A stretch of DNA of 54,801 bases, taken from assembly GCA_903838355.1 (NCBI GenBank), contig CAILYC010000021.1, positions 1-54,801 of the forward strand, read 5' to 3'. The notes under the pieces are model-generated. The model did not search any database. It was not told where the DNA came from and worked only from the letters and a program-made list of their open reading frames with translations. This DNA is from an uncultured Burkholderiales bacterium (GTDB lineage: Bacteria > Pseudomonadota > Gammaproteobacteria > Burkholderiales > Burkholderiaceae_C). Made by a program: the position numbers and the translations under genes. Below, one piece after another: positions 6,946 through 16,091 of this stretch; the stretch's first letter is position 1, and every line of letters begins with the position of its first letter.

Positions 6946-9504
6946 ATGCCGGTCTTTGGATCCCTCAACACCAAACCTGGCCGCGTTCATCCAAAAAACG
7001 CTCAACACGCCATTTTGGGGCTTTGCTTGGGGGCGATGAGCTTGTTCGCTCACGGCCAAGCTGCGCTCAACACCGCGCTGGTACCCCCAGGCCCGGCCAA
7101 TGACGCCGCACCTGCAAACCACAGCCAGCACCAGGGCAACAAAACGCACCACCCTGCACACCACAAACCGGCGCACCACCCGCAAGGCCAAGGTGGCGTC
7201 AAGAGCAAACTCAGCAAAGATGCCAAACAACCCATCAGCCCAGGGAGCGAAGCCGCGGCTGGGGCACCTGGGAAGCCTGGGAAGCTTGGGACAATGGGCG
7301 CAGTTGGCGCAGTTGGTGCAGTTGGTGGATTTGGAACGGCAACGCCAACAGAGGTCCCCGCCGCCAATTCACCCTCAACAGCCACTCCGGCCCAAGACCC
7401 CAGCCCAGCCGCCAACGGCCTGCCCTCGATCAACCGAGCCCAAGCCCTGGGCAGCCTGGTTTGGCCCGCGTCTGCTTATGCCGCCATCCCTTACGGCGCT
7501 CCTATGGCCAGCCCCCCTTCATGGAACAGCCTCTTGACTTACAGCACGAAGGGCACAAGCGCCAACAGTGACGGCGATGAACTCATTGTCGAGATGGAGC
7601 AAGCCTTCAAAAAAGGAGACACACGCACACTCTCCCGGCTTTTGCCACAGGTGAGCAAACACCCCTTGGAGCCTTGGGCCGCTTATTGGACACTGCGCGC
7701 AAGGCTTAACGAGGCGAGCGTTCAAGAGGTCAAAGATTTTTTGAGCCAATACGCCGGCACCTATGTTGAGGACCGTTTGAGAAATGATTGGCTCTTGCTC
7801 TTGGCCTCACGGCGCGACTGGACCACTTTTGCCGAACAATATCCAATGTTTCGCATGCGTGACGATCGCGAGCTGCAGTGCTATGGATTGATGGTGCAGT
7901 GGACGCAGTCCACGCCAACTGGCAAAACTGAGCTCGAGCCGATCATGAAATCCCTCTGGCTCAAGCAAAAAGAAGCCGACGACGGCTGCACGCAAGTCCT
8001 AGACCGCTTGTTCGATGCCAAACGCGTGAGTGCTCTGGAGATCTGGCAAAAGGCCTGGTGGGCGGCCTTCACCGGCAAGCAGCGCTTGGCGCACGACTTG
8101 ATCAACATCGCCCACGCCGACGGCTTGAATGGGCTCAAAGCCTTGTGGGGCCAGCCAGCCAAGTACTTGAAAGACCAATGGGCCGCGCCCAACAAAGCAC
8201 CCCAAGAATTGGTCGTCTTGGCGCTCGCCCGACTCGCCGGTACTGACCCCGCCCAGGCGGGTGACTTGTTGCAAATGCGCTGGGGACCCTACCTCACCAG
8301 CCAAGAGCGCCATTGGCTTTGGGGGGCCGCGGGCGTGCAAGCCGCCTTGCGTTTTGATCCTGAAGCGGTGCACTATTTCGAGCACGTGAGTGCTGAGGGT
8401 GACTTGAACGACGAGATGCTGGTGTGGTGGGCGCGTTTGGCCTTAAAAGCTCAACCGACACCGAACTGGAAGAGGGTCGAGCAATTGGTCGCCGCCATGG
8501 GGGAAGAAACCCGCAAAGACCCGGCTTGGATTTACTGGGGCGCCAAAGCGAGCTTGAATTTGCACACGAACAACGCCAAGCTCAAAGCCCAAGCCACCGC
8601 CCAACTCGAAGCCTTGGCCTCGGTGCGCGGGTTTTATGAGCAACTCTCTTTGGAAGACCTGGGGCACCAGATCACGCCATCGCCCAAACCACCCCACCCT
8701 CCCGCTGCAGAAATCAGTTGGGTCAATGCCCACCCTGGACTACAGCGGGCTTTGTACGCCATCAATTTGGGGCTTCAGTCCCAAGGCGCCAAAGAATGGA
8801 ACTACTCGACCACCTTGGTCAATGACCAAGGTGCGCCAGGTCGAATGAGCGACACTGAGCTCTTGGCCTCGGCCATGCTCGCTTTCAAACGCGAGGTGTT
8901 TGATCGCTGCATTTATAGTGCGGAGAAGACTCAAACACTTTGGGACGCCGACTATTTGTTTCCCACGCCCTTCAAAGAGTTGGTGGTGCCGGCCTCTATC
9001 AGCAATGGCATTGATCCGGCTTTTGTTTATGGCCTCATTCGCCAAGAGAGCCGCTTTGTCAAAAACGTGCGATCCGTGGTGGGGGCTTCGGGCCTCATGC
9101 AAGTCATGCCCAAGACCGCGATTTGGACCGCCAAAAAAATTGGCTTGAAGCCGTTCACCCCCACCATGCTCAAAGACAAAGAAGTCAATGTGGCGATCGG
9201 TACGGGCTACATGGGATTGGTGCTGCAAAGCCTAGACGGCTCGCCCGCCTTGGCCGCGGCTGCCTACAACGCTGGGCCGTCTCGCGCGCGCAGATGGCGT
9301 GAAACCGCCGGCAGCGAGGGCGCCATTTGGGTAGAAAACATTCCCTTCTCTGAAACGCGCGACTACGTCAAAAAGGTACTGAGCAACACCACCTTGTACG
9401 CTGGGGTCTTGACACAGCAGCCGCAGTCTCTCAAAGCCCATTTGAACAACATTGCCACCAATGCCAGTCCAGTCCTCACCCCGCTAGAGGCCGAGCTGCC
9501 TTGA
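6946..9504 (+). CDS. Soluble lytic murein transglycosylase (Slt70-like)
   Basis: The enzyme cleaves the MurNAc-GlcNAc bond of peptidoglycan in the periplasm, leaving 1,6-anhydroMurNAc, the substrate of AnmK (encoded at 22.2 kb). A signal peptide is visible (AILGLCLGAMSLFAHGQA). A low-complexity stretch of about 120 residues follows, with His/Gln/Pro/Gly-rich parts and a GAVGAVGAVGG tandem. After it come helical repeats like the Slt U-domain, and then a C-terminal SLT domain with catalytic Glu near residue 701 in RQESRF, then GASGLMQVMP and AAYNAGPSRARRW. I chose ATG 6946 because AAAGG lies just before it; ATG 6925 is possible. The length (852 aa) exceeds the E. coli enzyme (about 645 aa), mainly because of the N-terminal insertion. 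Confidence 0.9.
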   Translation: MPVFGSLNTKPGRVHPKNAQHAILGLCLGAMSLFAHGQAALNTALVPPGPANDAAPANHSQHQGNKTHHPAHHKPAHHPQGQGGVKSKLSKDAKQPISPGSEAAAGAPGKPGKLGTMGAVGAVGAVGGFGTATPTEVPAANSPSTATPAQDPSPAANGLPSINRAQALGSLVWPASAYAAIPYGAPMASPPSWNSLLTYSTKGTSANSDGDELIVEMEQAFKKGDTRTLSRLLPQVSKHPLEPWAAYWTLRARLNEASVQEVKDFLSQYAGTYVEDRLRNDWLLLLASRRDWTTFAEQYPMFRMRDDRELQCYGLMVQWTQSTPTGKTELEPIMKSLWLKQKEADDGCTQVLDRLFDAKRVSALEIWQKAWWAAFTGKQRLAHDLINIAHADGLNGLKALWGQPAKYLKDQWAAPNKAPQELVVLALARLAGTDPAQAGDLLQMRWGPYLTSQERHWLWGAAGVQAALRFDPEAVHYFEHVSAEGDLNDEMLVWWARLALKAQPTPNWKRVEQLVAAMGEETRKDPAWIYWGAKASLNLHTNNAKLKAQATAQLEALASVRGFYEQLSLEDLGHQITPSPKPPHPPAAEISWVNAHPGLQRALYAINLGLQSQGAKEWNYSTTLVNDQGAPGRMSDTELLASAMLAFKREVFDRCIYSAEKTQTLWDADYLFPTPFKELVVPASISNGIDPAFVYGLIRQESRFVKNVRSVVGASGLMQVMPKTAIWTAKKIGLKPFTPTMLKDKEVNVAIGTGYMGLVLQSLDGSPALAAAAYNAGPSRARRWRETAGSEGAIWVENIPFSETRDYVKKVLSNTTLYAGVLTQQPQSLKAHLNNIATNASPVLTPLEAELP

Positions 9505-9545
9505 GTTCGCGGCCTTGACGTTTAAAGCCACGTTAAATCAACCCA

Positions 9546-11471
9546 TCAAACCACCAATTCAGCAGGCTCATTTTGTTGCAGGGCCCACATCCCGGCATAG
9601 TGCCCCCCCAGGCTCAAGAGGTGCGCATGGCTGCCCCGCTCTATGATGTGGCCTTGCTGCAAAACCAAGATCTCATGGGCGTTCACGATGGTGGAGAGCC
9701 GGTGGGCAATCACCAAGGTGGTTTTGTTTTGGGCAACGCTTTTGAGCTCCTCTTGGATTTCCCGCTCGTTGGCGCTGTCGAGCGCGGAGGTGGCCTCATC
9801 AAAGATCAATATTTGCGGATTTTTGAGCAGCGTGCGGGCAATGGCCACGCGTTGCTTTTCACCGCCAGAGAGTTTGAGCCCCCGCTCGCCCACCATGGTC
9901 TGGTAGCCCAAGGGGGTGCTTTGGATGAAGTCATGGATGCGAGCGCTTTGCGCAGCCTGCCTCACCTCTTCCTCAGAGGCCTCTACCCGCCCATAGGCGA
10001 TGTTGTAGCGCACCGTGTCATTGAAGAGCACGGTGTCTTGGGGCACGATGCCAATGTGCGAGCGCAAACTCTCCTGGGTCAACTCGCGCAAATCGTGTCC
10101 ATTGACCTCGATGCGTCCGGACCCCACATCGTAAAAACGGTATAGTAAACGCGCCAATGTGGATTTGCCCGAGCCCGACTCGCCCACCACCGCCAAGGTC
10201 TGCCCGCAGGCAATCTCAAAACTGATGTTGTGCAAAATCTCACGGCTCGGTTCATAGGAAAAGCTCACCCGATCAAAGCGCACGGTGGGTGCTGAGTTCA
10301 ATTGCAAGGCTAGCGCCCGGTCTTGGTCAGCAACCTCTTTTTCTTTTTCCAAGAGCATAAACATGCGGTGCAAGTCGGTCAAACTTTGCTTGATTTCACG
10401 GTAAATGACACCCAAGAAATTGAGTGGAATGTAGAGCTGAATCATGAAGGCATTGATCATGACCAAGTCGCCCAAGGTGAGCCGCCCCTGTGCCACCCCC
10501 TGGGTGGCTCGCCAAAGCACACACACCAAGGCGATGGCAATGATGATTTGCTGCCCCATGTTGAGCAGGCTCAGCGACGTTTGTGCTTTCAATCGCGCCT
10601 GTCTTAACTTCACCAAACTCTCATCGTAGCGACGTGCCTCAAAGGCCTCGTTGTTGAAATACTTCACCGTCTCGTAATTGAGCAAGGAGTCAATCGCCCG
10701 CGTGTGTGCGGCGGAATCGAGCTCATTGACTTCGCGGCGAAAGTGCGTTCGCCACTCGGTGACCTTGACCGTGAATGTGATGTAGACCCCCAAGGCCACA
10801 AAGGTGATCAGGGCAAACCAAGCGTCGTAGCGGTAGGACAAGATCGCCAGAACCAAACTCACCTCGATCAGGGTCGGGATGATGCTATAAAGGGAGTAAG
10901 AGATGAGCGACTCAATGGCCCGCACACCCCGCTCAATGTCTCGGGTCATGCCCCCGGTTTGGCGCTCCAAGTGAAAACGCAGGCTCAGTCCATGCAAGTG
11001 CTCAAAGGTTTCGAGCGCAATTTGCCGGGCCGCGCCTTGCGTGGCCTTGGCAAAGACGAGTTCTCTGAGTTCGGTGAACACCGACACCGACAAGCGAAGC
11101 AGTCCATAGCCCAGCAGCAAGGCCAAGGGCACCACCAGTGGCCCGAGCAGCGGGTGCGGTGTCATTTGGTCGACCAGGTCTTTGAGCAGGAGGGGCACCC
11201 CCACATTGGCCACCTTGGCGCCAACCATGAAGACCAAGGCCAAGCCCACGCGGTATTTGTACTGCCACAAATAAGGCGCCAGCCGTTTGAGCGTGTGCGC
11301 GTCCGAGGGCTCAGGGGCCGAGGCGGTGCTCGCGCCTTTGGCTGCAGTGACGGGACTCGATGAGCGGTGTGGGCTCGGTGGTGTGGGTGGCGCAGGTGGC
11401 GTGGGTGGGCTGGGTTGAGCTAAGTGGCGCATGGTGAGACAATCGGGGAAGCCTTCTAAAGGAGGGAGCAT
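9546..11471 (-). CDS. ABC transporter with fused permease and ATPase, Atm1/HMT1 type
   Basis: This is a half-transporter that would work as a homodimer in the inner membrane. Residues 1-60 are Pro/Ser/Thr-rich low complexity (TPPAPPTPPSP). Six membrane helices span roughly 70-350. The nucleotide-binding domain has Walker A GESGSGKST near 428, signature LSGGEKQR near 533 and Walker B ILIFDEATSALD near 553. The stretches EVSLVLAILSYRYDAWFALI and NYETVKYFNNE are typical of the Atm1/HMT1 subgroup, which exports glutathione-linked iron-sulfur precursors or metals; the substrate here is inferred. Two starts are possible (ATG 11471 or 11432), neither with a good ribosome-binding site. It converges on the transglycosylase gene. 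Confidence 0.87.
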   Translation of the reverse strand: MLPPLEGFPDCLTMRHLAQPSPPTPPAPPTPPSPHRSSSPVTAAKGASTASAPEPSDAHTLKRLAPYLWQYKYRVGLALVFMVGAKVANVGVPLLLKDLVDQMTPHPLLGPLVVPLALLLGYGLLRLSVSVFTELRELVFAKATQGAARQIALETFEHLHGLSLRFHLERQTGGMTRDIERGVRAIESLISYSLYSIIPTLIEVSLVLAILSYRYDAWFALITFVALGVYITFTVKVTEWRTHFRREVNELDSAAHTRAIDSLLNYETVKYFNNEAFEARRYDESLVKLRQARLKAQTSLSLLNMGQQIIIAIALVCVLWRATQGVAQGRLTLGDLVMINAFMIQLYIPLNFLGVIYREIKQSLTDLHRMFMLLEKEKEVADQDRALALQLNSAPTVRFDRVSFSYEPSREILHNISFEIACGQTLAVVGESGSGKSTLARLLYRFYDVGSGRIEVNGHDLRELTQESLRSHIGIVPQDTVLFNDTVRYNIAYGRVEASEEEVRQAAQSARIHDFIQSTPLGYQTMVGERGLKLSGGEKQRVAIARTLLKNPQILIFDEATSALDSANEREIQEELKSVAQNKTTLVIAHRLSTIVNAHEILVLQQGHIIERGSHAHLLSLGGHYAGMWALQQNEPAELVV

Positions 11472-11697
11472 TGGGCCAAGTTGGCCGTGGACACGGCAAG
11501 AACCTGGAGTGACTGCGCTGGTCGATTCTTGTGGCCTTGGCGCCCAAGTCTACTCGCTCTTGAACGGCTCGCACGCGTTCGACACCCTCAGTTTCTGGTT
11601 CTTGCGCCTTGGATTTGGCCGCGACCCTTGCCTCGACTAGGACCTCTTGCCTTCAAAGTTGCATCAACGCCAGTCCCTCTTTCGTTCTCCAAAGACC

Positions 11698-12231
11698 ATG
11701 AATACCCACACGTTAAAAGCCACCTTGGCCGGCAAAAAGAGCGCCAGCACAACCCACCACACCCTCAAACGCCTGCCCGAAGACCAAGAATTGGTCATGC
11801 GCATCATCCCGATGCCCTCGGACTGCAATGTCAACGGTGACATCTTTGGGGGCTGGGTCATGGCGCAAGTCGATTTGGCCGGTGCTGTCATGGCTTGGCG
11901 AACGGTCAAGGGTCGCTTGGCAACCGTCGCGGTCAACGAGTTTGTGTTCAAGGAGCCGGTGACGCCCGGAGACTTGCTGAGCTTTTTCTCCAAGGTCGAG
12001 CGTTTGGGCAACACCTCGGTCACGGTCAGCGTGGAAGTGTTCTCTGAGAAATTGCACAACCAAGGCGAATACCGAAAAGTCACCCAGGCCAGCCTCACCT
12101 ATGTGGCGCTCGACGCCCGGGGCAAACCCGTCAAGATCAAGCGTGCAAAAGCCAAGGTAGCCAAAGTAGCCAAAGTAGCCAAAGAATCGCAAAAAGTCAA
12201 ACAAGCCAAGCCCACGCCATCCAAGCCCTAG
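11698..12231 (+). CDS. Hotdog-fold acyl-CoA thioesterase (YciA-like)
   Basis: The protein hydrolyses acyl-CoA thioesters in the cytoplasm, by homology. The conserved core is MRIIPMPSDCNVNGDIFGGW followed by VMAQVDLAGA, then VAVNEFVFKEPVTPGDLL and SVEVFSEK. The N-D-x-F-G-G-W segment is the hotdog active-site helix. ATG 11698 (MNTHTLKATL) gives 177 aa. The C-terminal tail from about residue 145 is a lysine/alanine/valine repeat (KAKVAKVAKVAK) encoded by a short tandem DNA repeat; it is not part of the fold and may be disordered. It is divergent from the ABC exporter and converges on the regulator gene at 12341. Confidence 0.87.
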   Translation: MNTHTLKATLAGKKSASTTHHTLKRLPEDQELVMRIIPMPSDCNVNGDIFGGWVMAQVDLAGAVMAWRTVKGRLATVAVNEFVFKEPVTPGDLLSFFSKVERLGNTSVTVSVEVFSEKLHNQGEYRKVTQASLTYVALDARGKPVKIKRAKAKVAKVAKVAKESQKVKQAKPTPSKP

Positions 12232-12340
12232 GCAGCCGAACGGGTGCCACATTGGCACTTCGAAAAGTCGGGCTTTCTTTGACCCAGGAAGGCCGCGAAA
12301 GCTTGGCCCCTAGGGCCCAAGCGCTTTACCGCAGCTGGCC

Positions 12341-12697
12341 TCAAACCTGGCCGGGACTCGCCATGCTTTCAGCGCTGGAGCTCACCGCCAAGTCGCATTC
12401 GGCCAAACGGCTCAGCGCCAGGGCTGTGGGTTTGACAAACTTCACCCGACCATCGTTCTGGCTGGGCTCTGTTTCCAGGAGTTTTTTGGAAATCAGTTGG
12501 GTCATGACATTGTGCAACGTGGCCTGGGAGGCAATTTGACTCAGCAAAATCAAGTCCAGAACCCGAAATTGTTCTTGTTCAATGTATTTTTTGACCACAA
12601 TGTCCAAAACCATCACTTCTTTGTCAGCGACTTTGTAGCGGAGGTTGATCTCTTTAATCGAATCGCAAATCGATAAATACGCGGAAATCTTAAGCAT
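12341..12697 (-). CDS. Small winged-helix regulator, MarR-like
   Basis: The central part, LDLILLSQIASQATLHNVMT followed by QLISKKLLETEPSQNDGR, reads as a MarR-type recognition helix and wing: a helix, a turn, a recognition helix, then the beta hairpin with a D-G-R tip. The 118-aa length is shorter than typical MarR proteins (about 140-150), and part of the N-terminal dimerisation helix may be missing. No ligand can be inferred. The upstream 140 bp are strikingly AT-rich with an AATATAAT-like -10 region, unlike most neighbours, so it may be an acquired regulator. There is no obvious regulated partner; the DUF2147 gene lies upstream on the same strand. Confidence 0.62.
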   Translation of the reverse strand: MLKISAYLSICDSIKEINLRYKVADKEVMVLDIVVKKYIEQEQFRVLDLILLSQIASQATLHNVMTQLISKKLLETEPSQNDGRVKFVKPTALALSRLAECDLAVSSSAESMASPGQV

Positions 12698-12839
12698 TTT
12701 TCAATACTAAAACATTTTTCGTATTATACCTACTGATTTAGAATCTAATTTTTATCATTAATAGCTATAAGTACTTCATTTTGATAGGCTGATTTCGCTT
12801 TTATTGATATTTATTAATACAAAATAATATAATGAAATT
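12698..12839 (-). promoter_or_regulatory. AT-rich promoter region of the winged-helix gene
   Basis: This 142-bp gap is one of the AT-richest stretches outside the left end. On the minus strand a perfect TATAAT (12728-12723) lies about 25 bases before the start codon, without a good -35 hexamer. The leader would be very short. The rest shows AT-runs only, compatible with silencing by a nucleoid protein. Confidence 0.4.
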
Positions 12840-13382
12840 TTAGTAAGTCTGGTGGCGAGTCCAGGTTTGCTGACGCCAAAAAATCCCCCAATGCGCTCGC
12901 ACCTGCAAAGTCCGTCCAGCGTCCATCAGCTTCAAACTCAACCGGTACTCTTGACCGTTTTCAGGGTCCAAAATAAAGGCTTGTTGCCAAGAACGGTTTT
13001 GCACATCCCACCGCCCCGAGCGTATGATCTCCAGCCCCAAGAGACTTTGGTTGTGACGATCCCCTGCACACAGCGTACAGCGCTCGTCGGGCTTGGCCTG
13101 TGGGTCCAGAATTTTTTCAATGCGCCCGCTCAAATGATCCCCCACCAAGCTCAATCGGACCCAGGCCATCGCCACTTCGGAGTCATCGTCCTTGGTGACC
13201 CACAAGCCCAACGCCATGGCATCGGGCCGCATCGCCTCGCGCTCTCGGTCTTGACGGTCTTGAACAGAGCGCGCCTGGGAGAGCGCCGCCGCGCTTGGGG
13301 TCGTCTCGTCAAACGCATGGGCATGGCGTGCGAACGCAGCCACGCTCGCCAGGGCCAGACTACAAAACCAGCGCAGACACAT
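12840..13382 (-). CDS. DUF2147 family exported protein
   Basis: From ATG 13382 the product begins with MCLRWFCSLALASVAAFARHAHA, a good signal peptide with cleavage after AHA. The mature part matches DUF2147: GLWVTKDDDSEVAMAWVRLS, then a GRIEKILDPQAKPDERCTLC segment with a C-x-x-C pair, GDRHNQSLLGLEIIRSG, and a C-terminal GRTLQVRAHWGIFWRQQTW. The family is a small beta-rich calycin-like periplasmic domain of unknown role. A longer start (ATG 13418) would add a 12-residue HLRTHLR repeat produced by a tandem DNA duplication. No Shine-Dalgarno decides between them. The gene is divergent from the histidine phosphatase. Confidence 0.75.
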   Translation of the reverse strand: MCLRWFCSLALASVAAFARHAHAFDETTPSAAALSQARSVQDRQDREREAMRPDAMALGLWVTKDDDSEVAMAWVRLSLVGDHLSGRIEKILDPQAKPDERCTLCAGDRHNQSLLGLEIIRSGRWDVQNRSWQQAFILDPENGQEYRLSLKLMDAGRTLQVRAHWGIFWRQQTWTRHQTY

Positions 13383-13529
13383 TCGAAGATGCGTTCGAAG
13401 ATGCGTTGGTCGGTGCATTCGAGGACACAATTGCAAACACAGAGACAGGCCTCGGGCTGCACTGCTTTTAACTTCTCCACCCCACAACGCTAAAATAAGC
13501 CCCAACTTCTTCACCAGAATCCCCTTTTT

Positions 13530-14177
13530 ATGAAACTCACCCGCATCATAGCCATTCGACACGGTGAAACCGATTGGAATGTGGACACCCGAATCCAGGG
13601 CCACTTGGACATTGAGCTCAATGACAAGGGCCGCTGGCAAGCCGAGCAACTCGGCCGCGCTTTGGCGCACGAGTCCATCGACGCCGTCTATTGCAGCGAC
13701 TTGTCACGGGCCCACGCCACCGCCCACACCTTGGCCCAGGCCCTGGGTCTCACCCCCACGGTGGTGCCTGCCCTCAGAGAGCGCCACTTTGGGCAATTCG
13801 AAGGCCTCAGCTGGCAAGAGTTGGAGGCGCAGTTCCCCGTCGATAGCCAAGCCTGGAAGTCGCGCGACCCCGTTTGGAGTCCCCCCAAAGGTGAGAGCTT
13901 GGCGCAACTGCGAGTGCGCATAGAGACGTGCATCGCGGACTTGGCCAAGCGCCATGCCGACCAACAAATCGCCGTGGTCACGCACGGGGGCGTCTTGGAT
14001 GTGCTTTACCGCGTCGCCACCCATCAATTTGACCCCAGTCCCCGCACTTGGGCCTTGGGCAACACCTACATCAATCGCCTCTTGTGGTCGAGTGAGGGCT
14101 TGCACCTGGTGGGCTGGGGCGACCACACCCATTTGGAGTTGCCCAGCACGCCCTCGGACTCACCCCACTTGGGCTGA
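13530..14177 (+). CDS. Histidine phosphatase family protein (phosphoglycerate-mutase-like)
   Basis: The N-terminus carries the RHG motif (IAIRHGETDWN) whose histidine is phosphorylated during catalysis. It is followed by the family residues RIQGHLDIELNDKGRWQA, the SDLSRAHATA helix, RERHFGQFEGLSWQE, and the second catalytic histidine in VVTHGGVLDVLYR. At 215 aa it fits the cofactor-independent GpmB/CobC-like branch, so it is a phosphatase rather than necessarily the glycolytic mutase; the substrate is unknown. The ATG follows a short AT-rich leader. It converges on ruvB across a gap filled with a 10-bp tandem repeat. Confidence 0.88.
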   Translation: MKLTRIIAIRHGETDWNVDTRIQGHLDIELNDKGRWQAEQLGRALAHESIDAVYCSDLSRAHATAHTLAQALGLTPTVVPALRERHFGQFEGLSWQELEAQFPVDSQAWKSRDPVWSPPKGESLAQLRVRIETCIADLAKRHADQQIAVVTHGGVLDVLYRVATHQFDPSPRTWALGNTYINRLLWSSEGLHLVGWGDHTHLELPSTPSDSPHLG

Positions 14178-14240
14178 GGTTTCAAATACGCTGAGGCTTG
14201 CGTGTGCCCCAGGGGCGGGGCGAGTTTTAAGTGGATTTAA

Positions 14241-14280
14241 GGGGTTTTAAGGGGTTTTAAGGGGTTTTAAGTTAAGGGGG
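14241..14280 (+). repeat. Tandem GGGGTTTTAA repeat with four G-runs
   Basis: Three perfect copies of GGGGTTTTAA (14241-14270) are followed by GTTAAGGGGG and preceded by two degenerate copies from 14221. The four G-runs on the plus strand (4, 4, 4 and 5 Gs) could fold into a G-quadruplex. It lies in the 131-bp gap between the convergent histidine phosphatase and ruvB genes, and could act as a transcription or replication pause site. Confidence 0.85.
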
Positions 14281-14308
14281 CGCTCGAACGACCCAACCCC
14301 CCACTCTG

Positions 14309-15436
14309 TCAAGACTTTGGCACCAAGGGTGGCGTCAGCCCCAAATGCAAATAAGCCGCGGCCGTGGCCACCCGACCTCTGGGGGTGCGTTGCAAATAGC
14401 CTTGTTGCAGCAAATAGGGCTCAATCACGTCTTCAATGGTGTCGCGCTCCTCACCGATGCTGGCCGCCATGTTGTCCAAACCCACAGGCCCGCCATCAAA
14501 GCGGTGAATCATCGTTTCCAAAAATCTGCGATCCATCAAGTCAAAACCCAATTGGTCCACATCCAGCATCTTTAAGGCAAGGTGCGCCATCTCCAGTGTA
14601 ATGACCCCATCGCCTTTGATTTGCGCATAATCGCGCACCCGGCGCAGCAGTCGGTTGGCAATGCGAGGCGTGCCCCTGGAGCGTCTGGCCATCTCAAGAC
14701 CCGCGTCCTCATGCATGCCCACAGCCATGAGGCTTGCCGATCGCATGACGATGCGCTGGAGCTCCTCGGCAGTGTAAAACTCAAGACGCGAGACAATCCC
14801 AAAGCGGTCTCTGAGCGGGTTGGTGAGCATGCCCGCGCGGGTTGTGGCCCCCACCAAGGTGAAGGGTTGCAAATCGAGTTTGATGCTTCTCGCCGCTGGC
14901 CCCTCACCGATCATGATGTCGATCTTGAAGTCTTCGAGAGCCGGGTAAAGAATCTCCTCCACCACCGGCGAGAGGCGGTGAATCTCATCAATGAAAAGCA
15001 CATCGCGGTTCTCTAAACTGGTGAGCAAAGCGGCGAGGTCTTTGGGCTTTTCGAGCACAGGGCCACTGGTTTGGCGCAGGTTAACACCGAGCTCGTAGGC
15101 GATGATTTGACTGAGCGTCGTTTTACCCAAGCCCGGTGGCCCAAAGAGAAGCACGTGGTCCAAGGATTCGCTTCGAGCGCGGGCGGCTTGGATGAAAATC
15201 TCCAATTGTTCTCGCACCTTGACCTGCCCGACGTAGTCGGCGAGCTTTTTGGGGCGCAAAGCGCGCTCCAAGGCCTCCTCGGGCGCAGACTGAGAGGCGG
15301 CATCGAAAAGACGCTCCTCGTTCAAACCTGCCGGACCACTCAAGCCACTCAAGCCATTTGGGTCATTCGGGCCCAGTCGAGTGCCGCGCTCAGACGGGCC
15401 GGGCAAAGCACTCAAGTCATCAATCTGTACGCTCAT
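14309..15436 (-). CDS. ruvB: Holliday junction branch-migration helicase RuvB
   Basis: RuvB is the hexameric AAA+ motor that drives branch migration on RuvA-bound Holliday junctions. Walker [10 protein letters not shown] lies near residues 97-105, Walker [10 protein letters not shown] near 146. The sensor region [18 protein letters not shown] and the C-terminal winged helix ([20 protein letters not shown], and [15 protein letters not shown]) are all present. At 375 aa it is about 35 residues longer than E. coli RuvB. The extra N-terminal part is disordered and contains an LSGLSG tandem. It follows ruvA by 46 nt on the same strand. No ruvC is adjacent. Confidence 0.97.
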   Translation of the reverse strand: MSVQIDDLSALPGPSERGTRLGPNDPNGLSGLSGPAGLNEERLFDAASQSAPEEALERALRPKKLADYVGQVKVREQLEIFIQAARARSESLDHVLLFGPPGLGKTTLSQIIAYELGVNLRQTSGPVLEKPKDLAALLTSLENRDVLFIDEIHRLSPVVEEILYPALEDFKIDIMIGEGPAARSIKLDLQPFTLVGATTRAGMLTNPLRDRFGIVSRLEFYTAEELQRIVMRSASLMAVGMHEDAGLEMARRSRGTPRIANRLLRRVRDYAQIKGDGVITLEMAHLALKMLDVDQLGFDLMDRRFLETMIHRFDGGPVGLDNMAASIGEERDTIEDVIEPYLLQQGYLQRTPRGRVATAAAYLHLGLTPPLVPKS

Positions 15437-15482
15437 GGATCACGCTCACCTTTTGTTTACCGCGGGTGCGAGTCCTCTGGAC

Positions 15483-16061
15483 CTACACCGACAAAGCCTT
15501 CAAGGCCCATTTGATACCCTCGCTCACACCGAGCCCAGGGGGCAAGTTGCGAAGTGCTTGACGCGCCTCGCGCTCGTTGTAGCCAAGCGCCATCAGGGCT
15601 TGCTCAACATCGTTGTCATGGCTCTCGCCCTGGCGCTGACCCGCCAAGGGCGTGAGACCTCCCAACATTTTGCCCTTCAACTCCAAGAGCAGCCTCTCGG
15701 CGGTTTTTTTGCCGATGCCGGGAATCTTCACCAGCATCCCCGCTTCTTGCGACACCACCGCTTGGCTCAAATCGTTCACACTCATGCCACTCAAAACGCC
15801 CAAGGCGGTGCGCGGGCCGACGCCCGAGATCTTGATCAACTGGCGGAAAGCGTCACGCTCCTCACCGCTCAAAAAACCAAATAAAATTTGCGCATCCTCC
15901 CTCACCACCATGTGCGTCAAGAGCGTCGTCTTTTCCCCTACACTGGGGAGCATGTAAAACGTGCTCATGGGCACCAAGACCTCATAGCCCACTCCGCCAC
16001 AATCCACCAAAATTTGGGGCGGAATTTTCTCCCCCAAGATTCCCGTTAATCGACCAATCAT
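15483..16061 (-). CDS. ruvA: Holliday junction DNA-binding protein RuvA
   Basis: RuvA tetramers hold the four-way junction for RuvB. ATG 16061 ([20 protein letters not shown]) is chosen because it matches the family N-terminus and has GGGAGAG about nine bases upstream; the frame extends to 16106 without family character. The order is the N-terminal OB fold, then two helix-hairpin-helix motifs ([20 protein letters not shown] and [20 protein letters not shown]), then a flexible acidic linker and the C-terminal RuvB-binding domain ([20 protein letters not shown]). Length is 192 aa, close to normal. It is divergent from phoH, with only 30 nt between the two start codons. Confidence 0.97.
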   Translation of the reverse strand: MIGRLTGILGEKIPPQILVDCGGVGYEVLVPMSTFYMLPSVGEKTTLLTHMVVREDAQILFGFLSGEERDAFRQLIKISGVGPRTALGVLSGMSVNDLSQAVVSQEAGMLVKIPGIGKKTAERLLLELKGKMLGGLTPLAGQRQGESHDNDVEQALMALGYNEREARQALRNLPPGLGVSEGIKWALKALSV

Positions 16062-16091
16062 GTGTTCATCTCTCCCTCTAGGATTATCGAC

